This document shows positions 10,770 to 22,039 of a DNA stretch of 64,000 nt, piece by piece; position 1 is the first letter of the stretch; the number at the start of each line of letters is the position of its first letter. The stretch covers positions 80,063,108-80,127,107 of the forward strand of contig OY726571.1 of the NCBI GenBank assembly GCA_963383645.1, in the 5' to 3' direction. The notes beneath the pieces were generated by a model, which saw only the letters and a program-made list of their open reading frames with translations, was not told the origin of the DNA and did not search any database. This DNA comes from Muscardinus avellanarius. Its lineage: Eukaryota; Chordata; Mammalia; Rodentia; Gliridae. The translations under genes were made by a program, and so were the position numbers.

Positions 10770-11000
10770 AAGAAAATGGAAACATTAATTACTCTGATTT
10801 GATCAGCACATAATGTATGCATGCATTGAAGTATTACACTGTACCTCATAAATGTGCAAATTATTATATGTTAATCAACATTTTTTAAATCTTGAAAGAG
10901 ATAGAAATGCTAACTACTCTGTTTTGATCATTATACATTGTATACATGTATCAAATTATCACAGTGGACCCCATCAATCTGTGCAATTAAAATAATGCTA
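10770..11000 (+). mobile_element. L1 3'UTR remnant with the end module present twice
   Basis: Two successive copies of an L1M-type 3' end are present. The first (about 10785-10885) has ctctgatttgatcagcacat, aagtattacactgtacctca and taaatgtgcaaattattata. The second (about 10895-11000) has ctctgttttgatcattatac, attgtatacatgtatcaaat and tatcacagtggaccccatca. Both match the known L1 ending ...gatttgatcattacacattgtatac...caccccataaatatgtacaa. The duplication may be internal to the source or a later local event. Confidence 0.7.
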
Positions 11001-12540
11001 ATTAAGTAAAGTGAGCATGTATTACAGGAAATGAAATAAAAACAGACTAAAATGGGTTTATATCTTCATTCAATACATTCTCTATCTTCCCCTTTCAAAT
11101 CTCCTAATTTTAGATATGTTCTAAATAGGTGAACGAATGATTCACATCGTTTCTTTTGAACTCATTTCTTTTCATCTTTCACCACTTTTTTCTTCCAAAA
11201 TGAGTGATTACTGAAGAACATTTTAATCACAGATAAGCTGTCCAATGTTTCTTTGAAAATAGTAATGTCAATTTTAAAATAATTTTTTCACCTTTCTTAT
11301 CTAAGTGTTAACATTTTCTGTGGGTTTTCTGATCGATATAGAAATTTAATTTTTTATATAAAAATTTAATTTTATTTCTGACACCTTAATACATATTCAT
11401 TTTATTCATTAATTACTATATAGATGATAATATTTAAATAATATTTAGAAATCTCTTTCTGAAGAAAAAAAACTTGTGACTTTCCATTTGTATTTAAATA
11501 CAACAAAAGTAACTTAATTGAGAATAAACCCTCCGGTCAATCAATATCATTGTGAAGCACAGGTCAAGATATTCTGACTAGTCTCTGATATTGCTCATGA
11601 ATAGCTACATTTTAGGTTCTTGTTTTTAATTGGTTATTGTTTAAGGAATGTGAATAGTCATCTAGCGTATTCCTCACCTGTTGTTTGTGTGGGCTCTGTT
11701 GTTCTTGGTCATGGCTGGTAATGAATATGGCGGCACAAGGGCCCAAACTTGAAATCAGCTGGCTGGCCCACAGGACCTGTAAATTCACAAGATTTTACTT
11801 AAAGAAAGGATCATTTCAAAGTCATTAACATTCAGATTTTCTGCGTTGTATAACCAATTTCTTCTCAGGACCCTCAAAGAAGCTTAGAATGAATATGTCA
11901 GAAGAGGCACCAGTGAATGAGTATTTTCAGATTATTTTTACTGTTGTGATGGCGATTATTTACAGACCACTTTGTGCATATTTTTGTTTACTCATGAGCT
12001 TGTTCTTAAACAATATATAGTTTGGGCTTTGGTCCTATCTGGCAGTATAAGACCAATGGGAGCTCCATCCCTCAACGATGGTACATTGAGCAGTAAGACA
12101 ACAGAGACCACTGGTTATCATAAGAGCATCCTCGACAATTAGGTGGTGTTTGGAAGACAGTAGGCACTCAAATGCTGCCGCTATTGTTCCCTAATAAATA
12201 AAGAAATCTCATATATATAAAATATAAATTTAAATATATATAAAATCATATACATATACTCATATATATATAATTTCTTCAATAGTGATAATCAGAAAAA
12301 TGTTCTTGAGCCCACAGTTTGATGGAAGGAATTTTTCACCATTAATATTGCTCTCACCATTAATTATAATTCTTAATTAATTGAAGGATACGTTACACAA
12401 AATCTACTCGTTTTAAATGCACAGAACAATAAAAATTTATATAAATACATATATATGTATTTGTACTAGAAATTTCTTTGTTGTACTAATTTAAGCTTAT
12501 CATAACTACTGTGTTGATTGTAACTTAATACTATTCAGTT
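11001..12540. other. Unique sequence with AT-rich tracts
   Basis: No clear transposon. GAATATGGCGGC at 11723-11734 matches a YY1-type word. TA-rich tracts occur at about 12210-12275 and 12435-12465. The end of a possible L2/MIR piece (agacagtaggcactcaaatg) lies near 12157-12180. No open reading frame of note. Confidence 0.4.
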
Positions 12541-12544
12541 CAAA

Positions 12545-13250
12545 ATATTTCCTAACTCCTCTTGTGATTTACTTTTTAATTCGTGGGTTATTTAGAAGAG
12601 TGGGGTTTTTTTATTTCAAAATATTTTGTGATTTTTCCAAGATAGCTTTTTTTTGTTTTTCATTTCTAATTTAATTTTCCTGTGGATAGATTAAATACTT
12701 GGTATAATTAAAGTTTTTGTAAGTTTATTGAATTTTGTTTTATTGCCCTGAATCAAGTCTAGTTTTCTTAATGTTCCATGTCACTTGAAAAGAATGTATT
12801 TTCTGCTCTTACTGTTCTCTTGTATACATCTGAGTTAGATCATGTCGGTGGTGTAGTTTAAAGTTTTCTATACCCTTATGGATTTTTCTGTTGATTCAGA
12901 ACCTCAGTTATTGAGGAGGAATGTTGAAATCTCCAGTTTCAACAATTGTGGCTTCATTTATTTTCCTCTCTGTTTTCTCAATATTTGCCTTACACATTTA
13001 AAAGTTCTCTTATGGCTACATACTTGTTAGCATCATTTTATTTTCTTGATGAGTCGTTTGCTGTTTTTATTTCTTTATACATTACTGTTTAAAACCTGAT
13101 AATATTTTTCTTCTAAATTAAAATTTATCAACTTTCTTATGATTATTATTTGGGAATTTTGTAATCTTCCATTCTCTTGCTTTTGAACTATTTGCATTAT
13201 TATATTTAAAGCATATTTTTTGTGTGCAGCTGTCTTATTTTTTTTATCCA
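12545..13250 (-). mobile_element. Old L1 ORF2 region, antisense
   Basis: A series of words in the expected order matches antisense L1M ORF2: cgtgggttatttagaagagt, atattttgtgatttttccaa, ttgttttattgccctgaatc, tgttccatgtcacttgaaaa, aagaatgtattttctgctct, aggaatgttgaaatctccag. All frames are broken. It stops abruptly at about 13250, where sense-strand L1 3'UTR begins. Confidence 0.75.
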
Positions 13251-13254
13251 AAAG

Positions 13255-13615
13255 GAGGGTTATCAGTGGAAACTAAAAGTGTTTATCTCATAGAAGTAGA
13301 GAATAGAAGTTATTAGAGTTTTGAGAATAGTGAAATAAAAACTGGAAAGAAGATGGATAACCAGGTCAGGGGTACAGTTGCTAGGAGAAACACCTTCTAC
13401 TATTTTATGGCATAGCATGGTAATGTGGTTGACAACACAGAAATGCATGTTTCCATATACCTAGTTTAAAGGATTTTGCATGTTTCCAAAATATAGAAAT
13501 GATAAATGAATTTACAGATATACCAATTGCTTGTTTTAATCATTATACATTGTATATATGTCTTGAAACACCACACTATACCCCAAAGGAGGATATATTA
13601 ATATCTTCATTATTA
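13255..13615 (+). mobile_element. Old L1 3'UTR, sense strand
   Basis: The order gggttatcagtggaaactaa, gaagatggataaccaggtca, aatgtggttgacaacacag, aaatgataaatgaatttaca, tttaatcattatacattgta and caccacactataccccaaag follows the well-known L1MA/L1MB-type 3' end. It directly follows an antisense ORF2 piece, the geometry of a 5'-inverted (twin-primed) L1. Confidence 0.75.
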
Positions 13616-16130
13616 GAGCAAAAACTTTATTCTTCTTAAAAATCAAAACTGGGAAAACTTAGCTACTATATGTACCTATTCAGATTAAAGGAAATAATGG
13701 AGCAAATTTTAAGTCTACTTTCAAGAATTTTCTTTTGAAATATGTCACTTCATCTGGTATCAAAGAAAACAAGAGTTTTATCAACCAGTATGAAATTCCA
13801 GGAACAAAGTTCATTTCACCTCGAAGATGCATACTTTAGAAAACCACTTGTGTTGTGATTACTGGGTCTGTGCTCTGACTATCCTAAAGCATTCACACAG
13901 ACCAGGTTCGCAAGGAATCTGCACAACATGCGGATCGTCCACCTCCACTCCTACAGGAGCAGAAATCAGAGATCGCAGACAAGTGCCATGGACTCATTTC
14001 AAGAAAGGAGATGGGTACTGTATTTGTTTATGAAAGAATTGAGAGGCATTTATGTTCTGCTACATGTTCTGTTTAGGAAAATAAACACTTTCAGTGTTCG
14101 CATTCCATTCTTATTGTCATAAAGATTAAAGAAAGAAAAGTAAGGAATATGTAGTCCTTCAGGCTTTGTAAATGAATGTCATTATTGCCACAAACAAAAG
14201 TATTTGCTTTTACCAAATTCTTTCATCTTTTTAAAATAGCCTATGCAAGCCAAATGCCTCTGAACAGAGATTGTCTTTTCAAATAAAACTATGAGACCCC
14301 ATTTGACGCTCTACTTACAAATTGCTAACTTACTTTTCAAGATATTTGCTCCCAAGTATTTGCAATGATTTTTCATTTTACCTGTTCTTAATGCTAAATT
14401 ATTAATATTCTTATAAAATGGTTAATGCTTTCTAGGTTTATAATATAACTTTCTGTGTGGTTATCCTATCCTCATATTTCAAAAATGCATTAAAGTTTAA
14501 TTTTACATTTGCTAGGTCATTGTTCATGATGACAAGCCACTAAACATGGTTTCTATTTATTTTTATTGTGAAACTTAATCTGGCTTTCCATTGTGAGCGG
14601 GAACGAAAAAAGAAAGAAAAAACGTATTTTTCTATGCCTCTGAAAAATATAATTTCTTGGGTAACTATATTTAAATAAAGTATTATACTGTTCCAAAGTA
14701 AATCAGTGGAATATGAATAAATACCTTATCTCAGATATGATCTACAATAACCTTAAAACAATTTTCCATTGTCTCAATATTAAGAGTGGATTAGTCATTG
14801 CTCAGAATTTGGCTGAATATGTAAGTATCTCTGCATGATAGCCTCTGAGAAGTCAGCACCTTGGATTGGCCCAGCCCTTTGGAAACAGAAAAGGGTTCAG
14901 GAAATGTTCTCAGCAGCAGATGCTGGGAACTAGAGTGGGAGATTCCACTCCGCAGCTATCTACAGGATTTGGAGTCATTGCCACTAATTTCAAAGGCATT
15001 GGAGTTGTACTGAAACACCATGGATGGAACATCCATACTATGTCACTTTGGAAAGAAAAAGATTATCCAGAGACTGTAGACTGCTATAGGCATCAGGAAA
15101 TGTCATACAGGACCATGTAGCTACCAACACTGCAGACAGCAAATGCTAAAGAATACATGATCAGATAAAATACTACCAGCAGACTATTAGCAATGACCTC
15201 CTTTCGGAAATCAACTTCCTAGCACTACCAAGATAAGCACTGCAGTATAGTACAAAAATTAAACCTAATTATATGACCTGGAGCACAAAGTTAGCCTGTA
15301 CTCCACATTACAACCACAGCAGATAAAAAGGTACCTTAATGTTGAATCCTACTGTGAAGGTTAATAAAGCTGTTAAATTAGTTGCCATAAGAGACTGGAA
15401 TTAACTCTGGAGATTGGGACAATTTATGACTGAGCCACCCTGCCACCATGAGAATAAAGGTACCAGAATGGATGAAGCCAGCATCCCATGCTGCTCACTA
15501 ATGCTTGCAACCTAGGTTTAGGATATATAATGTCTCCTACATAGTTCTGTATGGTAAACTGTAAGGATAACCTACTATGTAAGAGGAGGGCCCAACTCCT
15601 GCTATGCTGTCTCAGCATAGGTTAGGTTGGATGCTTCACACTCCTCACCTGCTAAGGCAGTGGCTGCCAGTAAACCAGCCAGCAGGCTCTGCTGCATGGC
15701 ACATAGCTGTTTTCCCAAAAATAACAACCACATTACAGAAAAGCAATCATAACTTTCAAATATGGATCACCTACTATGAGCCACATACAATGCCATGAGA
15801 TTTATGTTTTTAATATTATTTTGGACCTCTCAGCTATTTTAAAATACACAGCACTCCAGATTTAGACATAGCAAATGGGGATCTATGGAAGTTTGGAGAC
15901 CTGTCAATAGTCATGAACTCCACAAACTTAGTCCCAGAATTTGAGCCTAAACTTATGATTAATGTCAAGATTGATGCTTTTAAGCTGTTTCCCAGTCCCT
16001 CAAGATAAATGAATGGAGATGAATAGGTAATATCTATCACTTATTAAAAGTCTACTGACTACCATATGCTCACATGACCTATATGAGCTTGATATTAGAG
16101 TCACAGCCCACTGATTATGCCTTGAAAGAA
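13616..16130. other. Unassigned sequence, possibly old retroposon pieces
   Basis: No gene recognised. 13800-14120 keeps a few CpGs (gttcgcaaggaatctg, catgcggatcgtcc) and has overlapping short open frames. 14850-15420 has an 84-codon open frame (14866-15120) with no recognisable domain. The words atcacctactatgagccaca near 15770 hint at an L2/MIR remnant. The block as a whole could be an old LTR/ERV or unique DNA. Confidence 0.35.
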
Positions 16131-16134
16131 ACTC

Positions 16135-16222
16135 CACTGTATACATGTATGTCACCATCTACATGATTTACATTATGATGAGAGACTATAATGCATCAAT
16201 AAATCAAATCAAATAATAAATA
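16135..16222 (+). mobile_element. Possible L1 3' tail
   Basis: The ending actataatgcatcaataaat followed by caaatcaaataataaata parallels the local L1 3' termini (tataatgcaccaataaa... at 57620 and acaatgcaccaataaa... at 44280). Only the last part is recognisable. Confidence 0.45.
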
Positions 16223-16223
16223 T

Positions 16224-16441
16224 TACATGGTATCTCAGTCAATATTCTTACTACTATAATCCAAAAAAACTGACCACACCACTTAGAGAAAGAAAGATTT
16301 TTTTGCTCATAATTTTTGGAGACTTTGAGGGTTCAGTCCATGTGAGGCTAATGTCTGCAGAGCTCAAAACATGAAGGTGGGAAATGGAAAGAGAGAGAGG
16401 AGTGCACAAAGCTCCATTCTAATGTCCTGGACACTGGAAAT

Positions 16442-16473
<32 letters not shown>

Positions 16474-16662
16474 GAGAGAGAGAGAGAGAAAGAGAAGAGA
16501 GAGAGCGCGAGCTCAGAAGGACTAACCAATGAATACTCCCCAAGACTACATCCCCAGAAACCCCTCCTTAGTGACCAAGCTCTACTGCCAACATGGTTAC
16601 CTCAACATTCTATGTGAGGATGTGAAGCCTAGGGAAACATCCTAAATCCAAACCATTATACA
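16224..16662 (-). mobile_element. MaLR-type LTR remnant with GA-tract expansion
   Basis: Words in antisense order resemble mammalian MaLR LTRs: tctcagtcaatattcttact, aaagatttttttgctcataa, tttttggagactttgagggt, cctccttagtgaccaagctc, catcctaaatccaaaccatt. The middle is replaced by a long GA-rich tract. Solo LTR with no internal gene visible; family level only. Confidence 0.55.
16391..16506. repeat. (GA)n polypurine tract
   Basis: Two GA-rich stretches (16391-16400 and 16440-16506, the latter almost pure GA) lie inside the LTR remnant. The long polypurine run is a potential triplex-forming sequence. Confidence 0.9.
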
Positions 16663-17450
16663 TGGCCAATGTTTAAAAGCATTTGCAGCCTTCTGAATCA
16701 TAAATGTCTCAACCTGAAAGTAGTGGCACTCTTTGATTCTCACATTGTCAGGTAAAATCAAGGCTCAATGACCTACAGAATTTTGCTTTCCCTGCCAGTG
16801 TTTCAAAGAGAGTGAAACTCTATTCAAAGGCCAATGAATTAGATATCCATGCTATGTCACCACAAACAAAGAAAGCCAGGATGCCTTAAAGTAGAAGGAA
16901 ATGTTCTTCATCACATTCTCAGGTGGGTACCTACTTAGTAAGATGAAACCCCATCCCTGAGACACATGACCATTACTTTCGAGGCAGCCAGAGTGGAGTT
17001 CCTCCTTCATCAATATCTCTATTGATTTGGAAATATCAATGACCAGAAAAAACAAATGGAAAATATTTTTGGAATTTCCACAGACATGCATTTTATTCGC
17101 GACATGAACTCTCCTCAGATAAAGTGCACTAGTGGAGTAGAATAGAAAGAGCTGTAATCACGTGGCACACTGAGAAGCATAGATTTACAAACTCTTCATT
17201 GCTTCAGTCTCAGAAGTACCAAGGATGCAATTCAACAGTCCAGTTTAAACTACAGAGAACTTTACTTGATAGAATGGAATCAAAGGGTAAGAAAAAGCTA
17301 TGCAAATTAACTTAATATGTAGATTTGACCCGGGAAGTATAACTACACACAGTTTACTGACATATAGTAAGTCTAAAGACTATTTTACCATGTAAATTTG
17401 AATTGATAAAAAATGTAACAACATGTGGCCTATCAGTGAGTGTAGGACAG
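16663..17450. other. Unique sequence
   Basis: No transposon or exon recognised. A 79-codon minus-strand open frame (16852-17091) has no recognisable domain. Confidence 0.45.
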
Positions 17451-17454
17451 CAAA

Positions 17455-17478
17455 AATAAATAAATAAATAAATAAATT
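17455..17478. repeat. (AAAT)n microsatellite
   Basis: Five to six AAAT units in unique sequence. Confidence 0.9.
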
Positions 17479-17545
17479 TCTAAAAGAAGGAGAGAGTATA
17501 CCAGAAAAGTTTATTTCTTTCAAAAAATATTTTTTAGTAAAATGC

Positions 17546-17722
17546 AAAAAAGATGATGATTAAGATAGGCAGATAGACATATCTAGGCATGTATATGTGA
17601 CATGTCACATATACATATAGAGAGAGGCATTTATATGTTATAAATATATGAATTATAGATAGATTATGGGTAGATAGGTAAATATATACATTAAATATAT
17701 TATATATAACATATAATAACAA
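17546..17722. repeat. Degenerate TA/TAGA-rich low-complexity tract with a palindrome
   Basis: A run of imperfect ATAGA, TATATA and ATACAT words. It contains a perfect 28-bp palindrome at 17589-17616, half-site ATGTATATGTGACA followed by its complement. The low-complexity setting makes chance formation plausible. Confidence 0.8.
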
Positions 17723-18650
17723 TTGATGATTCTGAGTAAAGACATTCAGAAGCTTCTTTTATCCTCTTTACAACATTTCTAGACACATGAAATCACTTCA
17801 AGTTGTAAGTACTGTGTGTTTCTTAATTATAAAATAAATTTTAGAAAGATGCCTAACAAGCATCTTTATTTGTGGAAATAAGTACGTAAAAATAACTCCT
17901 CAAAAGGAACCTATTTAAAAAATATGTCTAAAAATAAAACAAGAAAGGGAACAAAAAAGTAAAATGTCAGATGCTTCTCCAGTAAAAACAATCCAGAATT
18001 GGTCCAAGGGAATGATTAAAGAGATACGGACCAGTGGCTACTCCTTATTCCTTTTATCTCATCTACCACAAAATTTAAAATAATAAATTTAATTAGTTCA
18101 AATACAGAGAAGGGACATTCTTATAAAGCAAATGAATTATAAAGAGTACTTTTGGGAAAACCTCATATGGCTTAACACAAAAGACCCCCAGATTTAATTT
18201 TATGGTAAGAACCTTAAGGGTAGATAATGTCATCCCAGGTCAGACTAAAGATCTGTAGACTATATAAAAGATATTGGAACAAACAGATGCATATTGAAAA
18301 CAGATGTCAAAGCATAGTGTTTTCAGCAAAAGAATGGCAATTATTCAGAATACATGAATAAGAAAAAAGAAGAAAGAAGATTCCTTGCATCATGTAAGAG
18401 GCCAAGCTGCTGTTTTAGTAGTTTTATTAATAGTCACTCTGCATTCACAATGCTAAAAGAGCTTCTTATCTTTGATGAAATGATCAAAGGTTATCAGGTT
18501 ATCTTATCTCAAGCAGAATAACCCCATGTCACTATCTAACATATTCTAGCACAAAGTGGCATAATGAGGGACACAGTATTATAGTAGCACAGTATATTTA
18601 CTGAGCACCTAAATTTTGAGCAACCAGTTTTGTATCTTCCTCCTGATCTT
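17723..18650. other. AT-rich unique sequence
   Basis: No transposon or exon recognised apart from a short possible L2/MIR word (ttactgagcacctaaatttt) near 18598-18617. Confidence 0.4.
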
Positions 18651-18770
18651 AAGTGTGAGAGCTCTTCTCACACTTAAAAGAGAATTAAAGAATTAATTAA
18701 AGAATTAAAAATTTAATTTTTTAATTAAAGAATTAAAGCTCTTCTCACACTTAAAAGAGAATTAAAGAAT
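18651..18770 (+). repeat. Local 77-bp duplication with a hairpin
   Basis: A 33-base segment starting gctcttctcacacttaaaag occurs at 18661-18693 and again at 18738-18770, offset 77. The first copy also forms an inverted repeat with aagtgtgaga (18651-18660) against tctcacactt (18666-18675). The intervening sequence is made of AATTAAAG repeats. Replication slippage at the hairpin is a reasonable origin. Confidence 0.85.
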
Positions 18771-19239
18771 CCTGGAGCTAAGAATGGACAATTGGTTTTC
18801 TATTTTCTATGAGAGTTGTCTTCCATTTCATGTTTCTCCTATACAGTTTTAAGATGATGAGAAGATCCTCTATGAAGATTTTAAGATCAAATATAAATAT
18901 TAAATTTTGATACTTAAGTCATCAAAATATTTACACACAAGAGAAATCTGATTGGGGCTCAGAATAGAGATTGCTTAGGTTCAGACACATGACAAAGACT
19001 TTAAGGACCAAACCTGTGAAGCTACCTTTGGGGGAGGAGTTGGGATGGTGTGTTAGATCTTGAATTTGTAACATCAGCTCCTTCTCATGAAAATTTAGAA
19101 TAGTGAGATCTAGCAGAAGAAATGACATGGAATTGTCTTTCTTATAAAGAGCAGAAATCTCAATACTTTGTTACTTATTTTGAAGTTTTTGTCATTCTTT
19201 TGAGGTAAATTGAAATATTCTTGGAAACAGCATGGGGAA

Positions 19240-19510
19240 TGTAAAAGTGAATGGGTGTTGGTATCACATACATCCAAGATTCTAAATCCCAGCTGAGAAG
19301 TCATTAGCAAAATAAATAAATAAATAAATAAATAAATAAACAAACAAACAAAGTTGTTAGGGAAACCATTCTCACATTATTGAGCCTCCTTATCTGCAAA
19401 AGAGTGATATAGTATTTTCCCCCTATGGTGGTGATACTTGGATTAAAATGAGTAAAATTGTAAAGTGTCCCAAACAGTGCCTGACTAGGACTGCCATATA
19501 AACATTGAAC
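19240..19510 (+). mobile_element. MIR element interrupted by (AAAT)n/(AAAC)n
   Basis: The 5' part (catccaagattctaaatccc, agctgagaagtcattagc) and 3' part (tgagcctccttatctgcaaa, tggattaaaatgagtaaaat, aacagtgcctgactaggact) follow MIR order. A tetranucleotide tract, AAAT (19309-19340) then AAAC (to 19352), separates them and occupies the place of the MIR middle. Confidence 0.65.
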
Positions 19511-20595
19511 ACTACAGTGCTTGTCTTGTGTGATATTCATTTACTAAAAGTTCAAATTTAATTGAGTATCATCTCAAATTCACATTTGAAAATCAGAAAA
19601 CTCTCTTTCTTGCACAAGTAGATGTCTAAAGAACATTCCTCTTTTCTTTTCTCCCTGTCATTCTTTGAAAACCAGGCCTATGAAATCTTCCTTAATAGGG
19701 CATTTGAAGACAATAAAGTCAAAGGAGAATCTTTGGCCTGTGCACCTAGAAATGGGTATAAAATAATGAGAGTAAATCACATTGATGAATAGTGATAGAT
19801 TTTGTCACCAACATTAGGAGAGCCTAATGTTAAGGTAATTGCATAGCACCTATCTTAAATAAACGTTCAATTTCTCAAAAGTAAAATATAAGCGAATGTT
19901 CTGATAGAATGAAAGTATAAAACAAAGAATAAGAAGAAAAAGAACATGCTTTAATTTATTACCTCACAATACTACAGAATACATATGCTTATTTCCCTAA
20001 AAACGTCAAGATCTAACAAAACTCAAATGTTAAGTGAGTTTGATATGAAACATGCAGTCACATACACATGAAATTTCAATAATTCTCATTCCTAAAGTCA
20101 AAATTAAGGAATGTTTCCCTTACTGCTTTACTGAGATCATCAATATGGCTGCCTCTAAGATATAAAAAATAATTATTGAAATTTAGTTAATAAAGACACT
20201 ATTGTAGTACATAATATTGTCCCTTGAAACTACCTAGGTTTCCTGGGAATAACCTTAATTTCTCAGGTCAGATCTTGCGATTTTAGCTAAACAAAATACT
20301 TAATGGCATGATTTTAGACAACTCAACAAAATCTTCATGTCATGAAACTCTTTGCAACCAATTATGAACAACGAAGTTTGGTTGCTTGACTTTCCGGGTG
20401 CCAGAATCTATTCTGTTTTAAACTGTGACAACCCCTTCTTCACAAGGATAATTATCAGTATTGAAGAAGCCCAGAGTTGCCCCTCCATTACCATGGATCC
20501 TCTCCTCACTTCTATCAGCCTAAACTCAACCCAGATGCTGGGTAGGAAATAATAAAACAGATATGGCCCCACCCTATATATTCATGGATGCCATA
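19511..20595. other. AT-rich unique sequence
   Basis: No repeat or exon recognised. The 66-codon plus-strand frame at 20352-20552 has no recognisable domain. Confidence 0.45.
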
Positions 20596-20597
20596 GC

Positions 20598-20634
20598 GTT
20601 TGTTTGTTTGTTTGTTTGTTTGTTTGTTTGTTTT
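20598..20634. repeat. (GTTT)n microsatellite
   Basis: About nine GTTT units in unique sequence. Confidence 0.97.
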
Positions 20635-20639
20635 GAATC

Positions 20640-21785
20640 AACAAGCCATGAAACACTATTGGAATTATCTTGTGGAAAGGAGAACATTTTTTTCCTCCAT
20701 GAAAAAGGTTTAGGTATCATGGCTTCGGGAATCATGTAGGAGGATAATAATTCCCTGAGTGATCATCCTAAAAAAATGAAAAGGAAAGATTTTCTTTAGA
20801 CATGGAAAATGACGCATCAAAAGAGAATGTAATCCTGGGAGGATAAGCTTGCAGAGATAGCAAGACAGCTGTCTGGTCCAACCTGTCAACCCCTCCTCTT
20901 AGTCCTTGCCCAAAGCCCTCATTTCACCTCATATCTTCTCCCCAAGGCCATGGCGCATCGCCAAAGAAAATCTCTGGAAGATCTGTAGCTACAGACAGAA
21001 GGGAGAAAATTCTGGCTTGTATAATAACCAGCCATGCCTCAAATGAACTTCACAGGGTGCTCTGAAACTAGAACCGATGCCTTAGACATTAGCTGACCTG
21101 CTTGCAAAGGGTTCTTTCCTGAAAAAGGATCCAACCAGCAGAATAGGCCCAGTAAAAGAAGTAGCACAAAAGAACCAGATTTCTATCTTGGTTTGTGCCA
21201 AGAAGATTTCTGATACAAACAGACTACTAGAATAACAAATTGTTTTGCGTGGAATCACCGTCTGTATGTTTTCCTTGACTAATCTGTTTTATTCAAATCC
21301 ATGCTCACCCAATAATAGCAAGACGTAACAACTTCTTGGAAATCCTCCCTCTATTGTCTCAAGCAAGATTCCAGAGTAGCTGAAGGAAAAATCCTTAGCT
21401 GTAAGCAGAAAAAAAAAAAAAATGCTGTCCCAGAGTGGCCTGGGTTATCAGCCTGCTTTTATTTTTATAAAGTAGCCCCTGAATTATGCCACATTATTGA
21501 AAAAATATATACACAAACTATATTTGCAAGCTAAACTGACAAACCCAATATAAAGGCCAAGTTCAGTCAAAATAAGTCAAGCCAAAGAGAAAGTTTGACT
21601 ATTGTAAAGATTGAACCAGATGTTTGTATAGATCCCATCCAATCATATGGCATACTTTAGAAGTCAGTTTATATGAAACAGATGGCCAAATCTTGACCCT
21701 GTATGCTCTGAGTTTACTGTTATATGTCTATGCTCAGCAAAGATTTATATTTTAACTTTCCAATTTTTTATTTGTTGTTGCTGTT
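20640..21785. other. Unique sequence, no gene seen
   Basis: Mixed-composition sequence without a recognised transposon. An A-run of about 13 lies at 21410-21422. Confidence 0.45.
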
Positions 21786-21804
21786 TTAACTCATGAACAT
21801 TTTA

Positions 21805-22020
21805 TTTATTTATTTACCTATTAATATACTGGGGATTGAAACCAGGGGCAGTTTACCTTCAAGCTACACCCCCAGCCCTTTTTTAATTGTTTTGTTTTTA
21901 AATAGGATTTACTTAGGTTTCTGAGAGTTGCTAAGTTGCTGAGGCTGGTCTTAAACCTGTGATTCTCCTGTCTCAGCCTACCAAATACTGAAATTATAGG
22001 CATGAGCCACCATGCCCCCC
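21805..22020 (-). mobile_element. Type I SINE with imperfect TSD
   Basis: Antisense copy: a TTTA-rich tail, atatactggggattgaaacc, ccttcaagctacacccccag, a T-rich linker, cctgtctcagcctaccaaat and gagccaccatgcc. actcatgaacatttta (21789-21804) and actcataatcatttta (22021-22036) form a 16-bp duplication with two mismatches. Confidence 0.9.
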
Positions 22021-22039
22021 ACTCATAATCATTTTAAAA

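Noticed and set aside
14866..15120. 84-codon frame as a retroviral or host gene fragment
   Set aside because: No recognisable gag, pol, env or cellular motif, and downstream sequence is stop-rich in all frames.
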